DNA of 64,000 nucleotides from Sporosarcina pasteurii (GCF_041295575.1 NZ_CP160452.1:1178001-1242000), one strand, 5' to 3'; numbered from the stretch's first letter, positions 26,025 through 34,310 are shown. The notes: generated by a model not told the origin, from the sequence alone. Translations and numbers: made by a program.

Positions 26025-26331
26025 CGGAAAAACTATGTTTATAGCAGGTCACGCGAGATTACCGCAAGGAATGGCGGCTAAAAATGTATTTGACAGTTTA
26101 ACGATTACTGCAGAAGTAGATATCAAGTACGGTGTCATTATAGAAGCTTCTTGCACATTAGCTACAGACCAAGGAAGAGATTTTATTGGGGAATTGCTGA
26201 AGGGATTTAGTTTAAATGAAGGGGTAGCTGAGGCCTCCGAGTGCATTCAAAATTACTACAAAGGAAAAGCTACTAAAACACTTGTCGCCGCTTTAAAAGA
26301 TTTAGAGCAACACTATCAGCAATTGAAATAA
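26017..26331 (+). CDS. DUF3870 protein
   Basis: A 104-residue protein beginning MFNGKTMFIAGHARLPQGM, matching DUF3870. The core ITAEVDIKYGVIIEASCTLA, then DFIGELLKGFSL, suggests a small alpha-beta fold with a conserved cysteine. ATG at 26017 is 6 nt after AAGGAGG and overlaps the end of lhgO (ATGTTTAA), so the two are translationally linked. The frame is open further upstream inside lhgO but that lacks a binding site. No function is known to me; a role linked to L-2-hydroxyglutarate metabolism is suggested only by coupling. Confidence 0.82.
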   Translation: MFNGKTMFIAGHARLPQGMAAKNVFDSLTITAEVDIKYGVIIEASCTLATDQGRDFIGELLKGFSLNEGVAEASECIQNYYKGKATKTLVAALKDLEQHYQQLK

Positions 26332-26345
26332 TACTTTAATTATAG

Positions 26346-26374
26346 TTGAACTCTTTCAAATTTTGTGATAAGAT
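26346..26374 (+). promoter_or_regulatory. sigma-A promoter of csiD
   Basis: TTGAAC (26346-26351), 17-nt spacer, TAAGAT (26369-26374). Confidence 0.6.
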
Positions 26375-26392
26375 AGATTTGTAATCAGAATT

Positions 26393-26439
26393 AGACATAT
26401 TTATCGTATGAACATTCCATTCAGAAACATAAATAGTCT
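26393..26439 (+). promoter_or_regulatory. upstream hairpin of the csiD leader
   Basis: AGACATATTTAT (26393-26404) pairs with ATAAATAGTCT (26429-26439), one A bulged. Its loop contains GAACATTCC. Comparable hairpins before the leaders at 9209 and 16489 carry AAAACGTTCC and TTAAACGTTT in the loop, so this may be a further domain of the same RNA. Confidence 0.45.
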
Positions 26440-26460
26440 GTGAAACTTTTATTATAAATT

Positions 26461-26568
26461 ACTGTCGAATTTACTTTGACTCTGTTAAAGCAGAGCAGAT
26501 AGGTAAATTGGAGCCAGTTGGTAAATAAAACCCAAGACGTCTGGGTATTTATTTTCAACTGGTTTTTC
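26461..26568 (+). promoter_or_regulatory. Leader element L4 before csiD
   Basis: ACTG (26461-26464), then helix AATTTAC (26468-26474)/GTAAATT (26503-26509), a complete base-pair replacement of the ACCTG/CAGGT helix in the other copies. Inside is CTCTG/CAGAG. After GGAGCCAG comes the terminator AGCCAGTTG (26512-26520)/CAACTGGTT (26556-26564) with inner CCCA/TGGG and a T run. ACTG can pair with CAGT (26515-26518). The total replacement with pairing kept is the best evidence that this is a real RNA structure. Confidence 0.7.
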
Positions 26569-26601
26569 TATTTTTAATAATTATTTTAGGAGGAATTGGA
26601 A

Positions 26602-27540
26602 ATGAAAATTGTAGAAAAAGCGAGTAAGTCATTCGAAACTAAAACAGATAAATATGAAGTGAACGTACATCCTCAATCAGATCGGCTTTATCATATTACG
26701 ATTGAAAAAGAGGCAATCATCAACTTTTTAGACAGAATCCGCCAGGACGATCAATCAGTCCAAAGGCTAGAGTATACGCCGCTTGAAAGGCGCATTGTTG
26801 CGGCATATCTTTTAGAAGAATTGGGTGAAGAGTTTGGCGACATTTTAACTGGAATTATCCATGACAGAGAGACCGGCGGCTTCACTGTTGGTTTAGAAGG
26901 CGTAACGAAGGATACTGATGAATATGTCATTTTCTCAACAGCTATCTCCCATATTTTAGGAACACCAAATTTCGATGCAATGTCAGGAAAATACTACGCA
27001 CGTTTCGTTGTGAAAGATACTGACGATAGTGATTCATACTTACGTCAAGCATATCGTCTATTCACAATGCATACAGATGGAACGTTTGTTGATGAGCCGA
27101 CGGATTGGTTAATCATGCAAAAAATGTTTGAGGAAAATGCAGTTGGCGGAGAATCACGTTTATTGCATTTAGATGATTGGGCTGAATTAGAGACTTACGC
27201 CAACCATCCGCTTGCGAGCTACAAATTCCAGTATAAGGCACCGAGCAGTAAAAATGTTGACCAAGAAGTGCACCGTGCGACATTCTTTAAGCAAAATGAT
27301 AAGCCTTGTATTTGCTTCATCGACCAATTCGTATACCCTGAAACAATTGAACAAGCACAATATTTAAGAGGATTATCAGAATCAATGGAGAACGACAGTA
27401 GCGTGTTGGAGCTTACATTACCGGTAGGTGATTTAGTAGCATTGAACAACTTATTCTGGTTGCACGGCAGAGCGGCATTCGAAAAAAATAAAGATCTAAA
27501 TCGTGAATTGCTTCGCCAGAGAGGATTTTTTAACGAATAA
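26602..27540 (+). CDS. glaH: Glutarate 2-hydroxylase CsiD/GlaH (Fe(II)/2-oxoglutarate dioxygenase)
   Basis: The 312-residue product matches CsiD, the oxygenase that hydroxylates glutarate to L-2-hydroxyglutarate with 2-oxoglutarate and O2. The iron ligands are visible as H-T-D in TMHTDGTFVDEP (near residue 155) and the late His in NNLFWLHGRAAFEKN; the Arg after it would bind the co-substrate. ENAVGGESRLLHLDDW is a family stretch. ATG at 26602 is 8 nt after TAGGAGG. It is monocistronic, between a leader element and a strong terminator. Its product is the substrate of the neighbouring LhgO. Confidence 0.92.
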   Translation: MKIVEKASKSFETKTDKYEVNVHPQSDRLYHITIEKEAIINFLDRIRQDDQSVQRLEYTPLERRIVAAYLLEELGEEFGDILTGIIHDRETGGFTVGLEGVTKDTDEYVIFSTAISHILGTPNFDAMSGKYYARFVVKDTDDSDSYLRQAYRLFTMHTDGTFVDEPTDWLIMQKMFEENAVGGESRLLHLDDWAELETYANHPLASYKFQYKAPSSKNVDQEVHRATFFKQNDKPCICFIDQFVYPETIEQAQYLRGLSESMENDSSVLELTLPVGDLVALNNLFWLHGRAAFEKNKDLNRELLRQRGFFNE

Positions 27541-27566
27541 GAAAAAGAATATACACTCAGTTTGAT

Positions 27567-27604
27567 AAAAGGACATCGCCAAGAATCGGTGATGTCCTTT
27601 TTTT
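27567..27604 (+). terminator. terminator of csiD
   Basis: AAAAGGACATCGCC (from 27567) pairs with GGTGATGTCCTTTT, followed by more T. Confidence 0.9.
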
Positions 27605-27786
27605 ATCGTAAGAAAAATCTAAAGAGGGAAGCTACTGAAAAAATCAGCTAAAACACTGCTGATTTAAACAGGGTTTGTTAGAATAATGAAGAATTCAGTG
27701 GCTCGCAATCTCTTAATAAGCACTCTTCATTCCAACAGCTCCTTCAAGTTAAAGAAGAAATTGCTTTAAAATAATTATTTAGAACA

Positions 27787-27815
27787 TTTACAATAGTCAT
27801 TCCCTTGTGTATAAT
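27787..27815 (+). promoter_or_regulatory. sigma-A promoter of the second permease
   Basis: TTTACA (27787-27792), 17-nt spacer, TATAAT (27810-27815). Confidence 0.68.
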
Positions 27816-27845
27816 AGGCAGTAACCATTCAAATGAAATAAAAAT

Positions 27846-27951
27846 ACTGCCTAGCCTGTTTAAAGCCTAAGTCAGGTTTTTCTTCGCAGGTACAAGCCAG
27901 TTCAATTTGACTTACAGTCTCCATCGAGGTCTTTTTGAATTGGCTTTTTCT
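27846..27951 (+). promoter_or_regulatory. Leader element L5 before the second permease
   Basis: ACTGCCTA at 27846, helix GCCTG (27854-27858)/CAGGT (27887-27891) around the hairpin AAAGCCT/AGGTTTT, then ACAAGCCAG. The terminator AAGCCAGTTCAA (27895-27905)/TTGAATTGGCTT (27935-27946) ends in five T; its inner pairing is GACTT/AGGTC. ACTG can pair with CAGT at 27898-27901. The predicted transcript start is only about 25 nt upstream, so this copy has no upstream hairpin; the core is enough. Confidence 0.74.
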
Positions 27952-28034
27952 ATTGGCATAGCAAGGAGGAAGGCATGAAATAACTGATGTAAGCGTTTTA
28001 TATAATTAAAAGCTAAACATAAGGGGGTATGAAA

Positions 28035-29522
28035 ATGGAAGATCAAAAGCTGTTAAAAATATTAGGGAATAAGGATGTTCTGGCACTTGCATTTGGTGCT
28101 ATGATTGGCTGGGGATGGGTTGTTACTGCAGGTCTTTGGATTTCAGAGGCTGGTTCGCTTGGGGCAATTATTGCATTTCTAATTGGGGGATTGCTCGTTG
28201 TTTTTGTTGGATTAACTTATGCAGAATTAGCGTCTGCCTTGCCACTAGCGGGGGGAGAAATGTATTACGGCTTTGCTGCAATGGGAAGGTTGGCTTCTTT
28301 TATTACAACCTGGGCAATCATTCTTGGGTATGTTTCTGTTATAGCATTCGAAGCTGTTGCGCTCCCAACCGTTTTCGATTATCTCATCCCTGGATACGGA
28401 GTCGGTCATATGTATACAATTGCGGGCTGGGATGTAACGCTTACATGGGCCGCCGTTGGGATTGTTGGCTCGATTCTTATTTCTTGGATTAATTATCGCG
28501 GGATGAAATTGACGAGTGTCATTATGGGGATTTTAACGCTCTTAATTGCGATTGCCGGCGTTTTATTAATTACAGGGAGCTCATTGGCCGGAAATGTTGA
28601 GAATATGAAACCTTTATTTGGCAATGGCATGAGTGGGCTTTTAATTGTACTTATTATGACACCTTTCATGTTTGTTGGATTTGATGTCATTCCTCAAGCA
28701 GCGGAGGAAATTAATTTACCTCGTAAGCGGATTGGCCAGTTACTCATCTTTTCGGTTATCCTCGCGATTACTTGGTATCTATTAATTATTTTCGGTGTTT
28801 CACGGGTTTTGACGCCGTCAGAAATTGCTGGTTCTTCTTTGGTAACGGCCGATGCGATGGCACAGGCTTTCGGGGGCAGCAAAATGATGGGCAATGTGCT
28901 TGTGCTTGGCGGAATTGGTGGGATCTTAACAAGTTGGATTGGTTTTTATGTTGGTGGAAGCCGTGCCATCTACGCATTAGCAAAAGCAGGCATGCTACCG
29001 AAATTTTTAGCAGAACTTCATCCGAAGTATAAGACGCCACACAATGCAATTCTTTTAATCGCAGTTTTAACAACCGCAGCGCCTTTATTTGGAAGACCAG
29101 CACTCGTTTGGCTCGTTAATGCAGGCGGTCTCGCTTTAGTCGTTGCTTGGCTTATGGTATCACTTTCCTTCATTATTCTAAGGAAACAGCGTCCGGAAAT
29201 GAAACGACCATTCCGCGTTCAAGGTGGCACGTCTATTGGATGGATTGCTTTGTTTATGTCTATCGGCATTGCAATTTTATATATGCCAGGCATGCCATCT
29301 GCACTGTTATGGCCGTATGAATGGATTATCATTCTCGTCTGGAGTTTACTAGGATTCATTTTTTATAAATGGTCGATCTCTAAGTATGGGGCTACAAATG
29401 CAGATGTATTAATGCAGCAAGAAGTGAATCGGATTCTTCATGAAGAAGAGCAATCTGAAGTTCAATCAGTGGAAAAAGAATTCCCTGAAGGAGAACAAAT
29501 TGAGAAGGGGATATACAATTAA
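28035..29522 (+). CDS. APC-family amino acid permease
   Basis: A 495-residue transporter with 12 membrane segments. The first helix reads LALAFGAMIGWGWVVTAG, the unwound substrate-site helix of APC transporters; GLTYAELASALPLAGGEMYY and PRKRIGQLLIF follow as expected. The C-terminal 45 residues are hydrophilic. Of two ATGs, 28035 is 7 nt after AAGGGGG and is preferred over 28029. Being under the fifth leader suggests it imports a substrate of this pathway, such as an omega-amino acid; that is inference. Confidence 0.85.
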   Translation: MEDQKLLKILGNKDVLALAFGAMIGWGWVVTAGLWISEAGSLGAIIAFLIGGLLVVFVGLTYAELASALPLAGGEMYYGFAAMGRLASFITTWAIILGYVSVIAFEAVALPTVFDYLIPGYGVGHMYTIAGWDVTLTWAAVGIVGSILISWINYRGMKLTSVIMGILTLLIAIAGVLLITGSSLAGNVENMKPLFGNGMSGLLIVLIMTPFMFVGFDVIPQAAEEINLPRKRIGQLLIFSVILAITWYLLIIFGVSRVLTPSEIAGSSLVTADAMAQAFGGSKMMGNVLVLGGIGGILTSWIGFYVGGSRAIYALAKAGMLPKFLAELHPKYKTPHNAILLIAVLTTAAPLFGRPALVWLVNAGGLALVVAWLMVSLSFIILRKQRPEMKRPFRVQGGTSIGWIALFMSIGIAILYMPGMPSALLWPYEWIIILVWSLLGFIFYKWSISKYGATNADVLMQQEVNRILHEEEQSEVQSVEKEFPEGEQIEKGIYN

Positions 29523-29561
29523 TGGTAGCATGAAGTATTAAATTGCCGAATTTTATAGATA

Positions 29562-29604
29562 GGCCGACAACTCTCATGACGTCCGTTGTGGGATGAATCG
29601 GCTT
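29562..29604 (+). terminator. probable terminator of the permease
   Basis: GCCGACAAC and GTTG...TCGGC form an interrupted stem followed by TTTAGTTTTGG; moderate strength. Confidence 0.45.
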
Positions 29605-29761
29605 TAGTTTTGGTTATTTAATCAACCGATATTAGTTATCATTCAATACAGTTTGGTCTTTCACCATCTATCTGTAAGTGAAAATCAAGCAGTCAGGTAG
29701 ATGGGTGAGAGTTCGACGTACGTATAATTTTTAGTTTACACAAATCAGATAAAACATTCAA

Positions 29762-30556
29762 TTATTGATTTGAAACGATTCTTTCCGGGTGTGTATACAC
29801 ATTAAACGACTCATTCCGAAGAAACCCAACCGTCGTAATCCCAAGTTCTTCCGCAAGTTCCAACGCAAGTTCCGTAGGCGCCGATTTTGAAAGAACAATT
29901 TCACAGCCGATTTTTGCGACTTTCAATAAAATCTCTGAAGAAATACGGCCGCTGAACACAATGACTTTGTCGTGTACGGAGATGTTATTTCTTAAACAGT
30001 ATCCATAAATTTTATCTAATGCGTTATGCCGGCCGATATCCATTCTTGCCAGCACAACGCCTTTTTGGTTACATAAAGCGGCATTATGGACACCGCCTGT
30101 ATGATGAAAAACATCTGCTGTTTTCTCCATTTCTTTCATTAAATAAAAGCATTCTTTAGGCGTTAATGTCACATTCGTCTTGGTCATTTGTTTGGCAGTT
30201 AACGCATCGTTCGCAAACACAAATCCTTGACGGCTCATGCCACAGCAAGAGGTGATGTATCTTTTGCTATGCAATTGTTCGTAATATGGAAACACCTTAC
30301 TCGTTTCGATATGGACAAAACCTAAGTCCTTTTGCACCCAAATCTTTTGTATATCCTCATATTTGCCAATGACTTTTTCAGATGCTAAAAAACCAACAAC
30401 CATGTCTTCAATATACTCAGGGGTGCAGACGATTGTGATAAATTCTTTGCCGTTAATTTTTATTGTGATTGGGTATTCAACCGCAATGATATCTTCAATT
30501 TGCTTGAAATGGCCGTTTGAAAAACGGTGAACTTTTCGTTTATTGACTTGTTTCAT
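29762..30556 (-). CDS. fdhD: Formate dehydrogenase accessory sulfurtransferase FdhD
   Basis: FdhD passes sulfur from IscS/NifS to the molybdenum cofactor and is needed for active formate dehydrogenase. The 264-residue product shows the catalytic cysteine pair in TSCCGMSRQ, FHHTGGVHNAALCN, MDIGRHNALDKIYGY and SKSAPTELALELAEELGIT. The frame is open to 30601, but ATG at 30556 is 8-9 nt behind GGAGGGAG. It is divergent from fdhA, with which it must work. Confidence 0.92.
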   Translation of the reverse strand: MKQVNKRKVHRFSNGHFKQIEDIIAVEYPITIKINGKEFITIVCTPEYIEDMVVGFLASEKVIGKYEDIQKIWVQKDLGFVHIETSKVFPYYEQLHSKRYITSCCGMSRQGFVFANDALTAKQMTKTNVTLTPKECFYLMKEMEKTADVFHHTGGVHNAALCNQKGVVLARMDIGRHNALDKIYGYCLRNNISVHDKVIVFSGRISSEILLKVAKIGCEIVLSKSAPTELALELAEELGITTVGFLRNESFNVYTHPERIVSNQ

Positions 30557-30643
30557 ATAAACTCCCTCCAAACAAATCTCATATATTATGTTCGACATCA
30601 TATCATACTAGTTAGAGTTCTTTCAGATAATTATAATAATACA

Positions 30644-30672
30644 TTGTTTCAATCTATTCTATCAACTATAAT
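30644..30672 (+). promoter_or_regulatory. sigma-A promoter of fdhA
   Basis: TTGTTT (30644-30649), 17-nt spacer, TATAAT (30667-30672), leaving a leader of about 150 nt before fdhA. Confidence 0.6.
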
Positions 30673-30751
30673 AGAATGAAAGAAGATATATGAAAATGTT
30701 TTGACTTCAATTAGATTGAATCGTAATCTAGTAGGCTTTGCAAGAAAACTT

Positions 30752-30806
30752 CCACCATGATGAAAGCGCACCATTAGGCTATAGGCGTATTCATGGTGGT
30801 TTTTTA
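30752..30806 (+). terminator. Attenuator-like terminator in the fdhA leader
   Basis: CCACCATGA (30752-30760) pairs with TCATGGTGG (30791-30799), followed by TTTTTTATT, only 21 nt before the fdhA start. An intrinsic terminator inside the leader of a gene implies conditional read-through. No known aptamer (including the molybdenum-cofactor type) is recognisable in the 75 nt between promoter and hairpin. Confidence 0.72.
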
Positions 30807-30826
30807 TTGGAAAAGGAGGCGCTTCC

Positions 30827-33760
30827 ATGTCAATCAAGCTAAATGAATCAAATTATGAATTTCAAGACGGCATGACGATACTACAAGTAATCAATGAGCA
30901 TAACATTGAACATCCGCAAATTTGTTATTTGCCGGAAGTAGATCCCATCGAAACTTGTGATACATGTATTGTTGAAGTGGATGGGGAGCTAGTGCGCGCT
31001 TGTTCAACGAAAGCAGTCAAAGGAATGACCGTCTCTCTTTCATCTGCGCGTGCCAAGGAAGCGCAGACGGAAGCAATGGATCGAATTCTTGAAAACCATT
31101 TGCTGTACTGTACGGTCTGTGACAATAACAATGGGAACTGTAAAATTCATAATACTGTACATATGATGGAAGTTGAACATCAAAAATATCCATATGAGCC
31201 AAAATGTACTGAAGACAGTGTTGATTTTACGCACCCATTTTATCGCTATGATCCAAACCAATGTATTGCTTGCGGGCAATGTGTGGAGGTTTGTCAGAAC
31301 TTACAAGTAAATGAGACGTTGACGATGGATTGGGAGAGGGATCGTCCGATTGTTTTGTGGGATGGTGGCGCAAAGATTAATGATTCGTCATGTGTCGGCT
31401 GCGGGCATTGTGTGACCGTCTGTCCATGTAATGCATTAATGGAAAAATCGATGCTTGGTGAAGCCGGATTTATGACGGGCATGAAAGAAGACATACTCAC
31501 GCCGATGATTGATTTAGTGAAAGAGATTGAACCTAGCTACAGCGGGATTATGGCGGTGTCTGAGGCGGAAGCAACCATGCGTGAAACGAGAACGAAAAAG
31601 ACGAAAACGGTTTGTACGTTTTGTGGTGTTGGCTGTTCATTTGAAGTGTGGACGAAAGACCGTAAGATTTTGAAAATCCAACCGGTTTCTGAGGCACCAG
31701 TTAATGCCATTTCAACTTGTGTGAAAGGAAAGTTTGGCTGGGATTTTGTGAATAGTGAAAAGCGGATTACAACGCCACTTATCCGAAAAGATGATGAATT
31801 CGTTGAAGCATCTTGGGATGAAGCGCTGGACCTCGTTGCCAAGAATCTTGGGGACATTCATAAGAGACACGGTGAAGATTCAGTCGGCATTATTTCTTCC
31901 TCAAAGATTACGAACGAAGAAAACTATGTCATTCAAAAGCTTGCACGACAAGTGTTTGAAACAAATAACGTAGATAATTGTTCCCGATACTGTCAGTCTC
32001 CAGCTACTGACGGACTCTTTCGAACAGTCGGCATGGGGGGAGACGCCGGAACGATTAAAGATATTGCTGAAGCTGGACTTGTCATCATCGTAGGCGCAAA
32101 CCCTGCTGAAGGACATCCTGTTCTTGCAACACGTGTGAAGCGTGCGCATAAATTGCACGGTCAAAAATTGATTGTTGCTGATCTTAGAAAACATGAAATG
32201 GCAGAGCGTGCGGATTTATTTATGAGACCGAAACAGGGCACTGACCAAGTATGGTTAATGGCCGTAACGAAATATATGATAGACAATGGTTGGCATGATG
32301 AACGATTTATTAAAGAGAATATTCATTCATTTGATGAATTTAAAGAAATCCTTGAAAAGTATACGTTGGACTATGCTGAAAAAATAACTGGTGTATCGAA
32401 AGCAATGCTTATTCAAACAGCGGAAACGATTCGTGATGCGGATGGTACATGTATTCTTTGGGGCATGGGTGTCACGCAAAATACAGGTGGTTCGGATACT
32501 TCTGCCGCCATTTCTAACTTGCTTCTTACGACAGGGAACTATCGCCGTCCGGGTGCGGGGGCCTATCCATTACGCGGACATAATAATGTACAAGGCGCCT
32601 GTGATATGGGAACGCTGCCGGGTTGGTTGCCGGGGTATCAGCATGTGACGGATGACGAAGCAAGACAGAAGTTTGAAAAAGCGTACGGTGTGAAAATTGA
32701 CAATAAACCTGGACTTGACAATATCCAAATGCTAGAAGCAGTTAACGATGACATTATGAAAGCGATGTACATCATCGGTGAAGATATGGCACTTGTTGAT
32801 TCCAACGCCAACTATGTCCACGATATGTTATCTAAGCTGGATTTTCTCGTCGTTCAAGATATTTTCTTTTCAAGAACTGCAAGGTATGCGGATGTCATTT
32901 TACCAGCTGTTCCGTCACTCGAAAAGGATGGAACCTTTACGAATACGGAAAGACGTGTGCAGCGTTTATACAAAGCGCTTCCAGAATTAGGGCAAGGAAA
33001 AGCAGATTGGTGGATTGTACAAGAAGTTGCCAATCGACTCGGTGCAAATTGGAATTACACACATCCTAGCGAAATATTCGCGGAAATGGCAAGTTTATCT
33101 CCATTATTCAGTCAAGCTGATTACAGTGTATTAGAAGGCTGGAATAGCTTTTTATGGGGAAGTTTGGACGGGTCAAGTACACCGTTATTATATACAGAAG
33201 GATTTAATTTTCCAGATAAAAAAGCACGGTTTGCTTTATCTCATTGGGTGGAGCCTGTGAAGTTTTCGGAGGAGTTTGATTTACACATTAATAACGGCCG
33301 AATCCTTGAACATTTCCATGAAGGCAACTTAACGAATAAATCAGATGGCATTCAATCGAAAGTGCCAGAGATTTTTGTTGAAGTATCACCGGAACTGGCC
33401 AAAGAACGAGGCGTCATGAGCGGTTCTATCGTTCGGCTTACGTCTCCTTATGGTTCCCTAAGACTCCCCGCACTCGTCACGGACCGTGTGCAAGGGAATG
33501 AACTATTTCTTCCGATGAATTCAGTGGAGAAAAAGTCAGCCATTAACTTCCTAACAGGACCAGCAGTTGACGAGCGAACGAATACACCCGCATTTAAACA
33601 AACGATGGTTCGAATGGAAGTGCTCCAGAAAGACGGCGAGAATCCGTTGCCGAAGTCGAACCATCGCAATAAAAAGCGCAATCCAACAACGGGGATTGAG
33701 GTTGAGCGTAAATGGAGACGCCCGGGATATGTACATTTAACGACGGAAAAGGGAAGGTGA
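30827..33760 (+). CDS. fdhA: Formate dehydrogenase alpha subunit (Mo/W-bisPGD, multi-Fe-S)
   Basis: A 977-residue cytoplasmic-type formate dehydrogenase. In order: 2Fe-2S domain (residues 1-80, with CDTCIVEVDG), NuoG-like His-Cys 4Fe-4S domain (HLLYCTVC and NGNCKIH), two ferredoxin clusters (CIACGQCVEVC near 145; CVGCGHCVTVC near 188), then the molybdopterin domain from about 260 with CTFCGVGCSFEV. The active-site residue is the second Cys in NCSRYCQSPATDG, not selenocysteine. It resembles B. subtilis YjgC/YrhE. Start ATG follows AAAGGAGG. The DUF1641 gene follows after 6 nt; fdhD is divergent. Confidence 0.94.
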   Translation: MSIKLNESNYEFQDGMTILQVINEHNIEHPQICYLPEVDPIETCDTCIVEVDGELVRACSTKAVKGMTVSLSSARAKEAQTEAMDRILENHLLYCTVCDNNNGNCKIHNTVHMMEVEHQKYPYEPKCTEDSVDFTHPFYRYDPNQCIACGQCVEVCQNLQVNETLTMDWERDRPIVLWDGGAKINDSSCVGCGHCVTVCPCNALMEKSMLGEAGFMTGMKEDILTPMIDLVKEIEPSYSGIMAVSEAEATMRETRTKKTKTVCTFCGVGCSFEVWTKDRKILKIQPVSEAPVNAISTCVKGKFGWDFVNSEKRITTPLIRKDDEFVEASWDEALDLVAKNLGDIHKRHGEDSVGIISSSKITNEENYVIQKLARQVFETNNVDNCSRYCQSPATDGLFRTVGMGGDAGTIKDIAEAGLVIIVGANPAEGHPVLATRVKRAHKLHGQKLIVADLRKHEMAERADLFMRPKQGTDQVWLMAVTKYMIDNGWHDERFIKENIHSFDEFKEILEKYTLDYAEKITGVSKAMLIQTAETIRDADGTCILWGMGVTQNTGGSDTSAAISNLLLTTGNYRRPGAGAYPLRGHNNVQGACDMGTLPGWLPGYQHVTDDEARQKFEKAYGVKIDNKPGLDNIQMLEAVNDDIMKAMYIIGEDMALVDSNANYVHDMLSKLDFLVVQDIFFSRTARYADVILPAVPSLEKDGTFTNTERRVQRLYKALPELGQGKADWWIVQEVANRLGANWNYTHPSEIFAEMASLSPLFSQADYSVLEGWNSFLWGSLDGSSTPLLYTEGFNFPDKKARFALSHWVEPVKFSEEFDLHINNGRILEHFHEGNLTNKSDGIQSKVPEIFVEVSPELAKERGVMSGSIVRLTSPYGSLRLPALVTDRVQGNELFLPMNSVEKKSAINFLTGPAVDERTNTPAFKQTMVRMEVLQKDGENPLPKSNHRNKKRNPTTGIEVERKWRRPGYVHLTTEKGR

Positions 33761-33766
33761 TGGTTT

Positions 33767-34243
33767 ATGGCGAAACCGATTACTTCTATTAAAGAGCACA
33801 AACAAACGCCAGAAGAAATTCAGCAAGAGAAACTAGTAGAACTTCAGTCATTACTCACCGAACAGGACGAGGCAATTAATAAAATACTTGAAATTACCGG
33901 AGAAATAAACGATGCAGGAATACTCGATGCGGTACAGGCAATGGTGAAAGCAAAAGATCAAATCGCTGGTATTGCGGTTAATCAAGTGTCTCGCGAGCCC
34001 GTGACAAACTTGATCAAACATGTCATGAATGCATCAGCAGGGCTTTCGGCGATTGATCCGGAAGTCTCTGCAAAACTCTTGAAAAGTTTACAGAGCGGAC
34101 TGGATGAAGCAGAACTTTACAATGGAAATAACGATTCGATTAGTGCATTTGACGTAATCAGATCATTAAATGATCCAGATGTTAACCGTGCAGTTAAATT
34201 TGGTTTGAATTTCTTGAAGGGCATGGGGAAGGGATTGGAATAG
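33767..34243 (+). CDS. DUF1641 protein (YjgD-like partner of formate dehydrogenase)
   Basis: The 158-residue helical protein follows fdhA after 6 nt, as yjgD follows yjgC in B. subtilis. The DUF1641 core is NDAGILDAVQAMVKAKDQIA, then LIKHVMNASAGLSAI and FDVIRSLNDPDVNRAVKFG. The family is always tied to formate dehydrogenase-like proteins, but its biochemical role is not settled; a stabilising or electron-transfer-coupling subunit is plausible. Confidence 0.88.
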   Translation: MAKPITSIKEHKQTPEEIQQEKLVELQSLLTEQDEAINKILEITGEINDAGILDAVQAMVKAKDQIAGIAVNQVSREPVTNLIKHVMNASAGLSAIDPEVSAKLLKSLQSGLDEAELYNGNNDSISAFDVIRSLNDPDVNRAVKFGLNFLKGMGKGLE

Positions 34244-34260
34244 GTTCGCATGTCATAATA

Positions 34261-34292
34261 AAAAGCCGCGTTCATGAAGAATCGCGGCTTTT
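34261..34292. terminator. terminator between convergent DUF1641 and amidase genes
   Basis: AAAAGCCGCG (34261-34270) pairs with CGCGGCTTTT (34283-34292). The T run is better on the minus strand, serving the amidase. Confidence 0.85.
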
Positions 34293-34310
34293 CAAGTTGA
34301 CGAATGTTGA

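Noticed and set aside
30679-30826. Molybdenum-cofactor riboswitch before fdhA.
   Set aside because: The leader is too short and has none of the conserved stem sequences; only a terminator can be supported.
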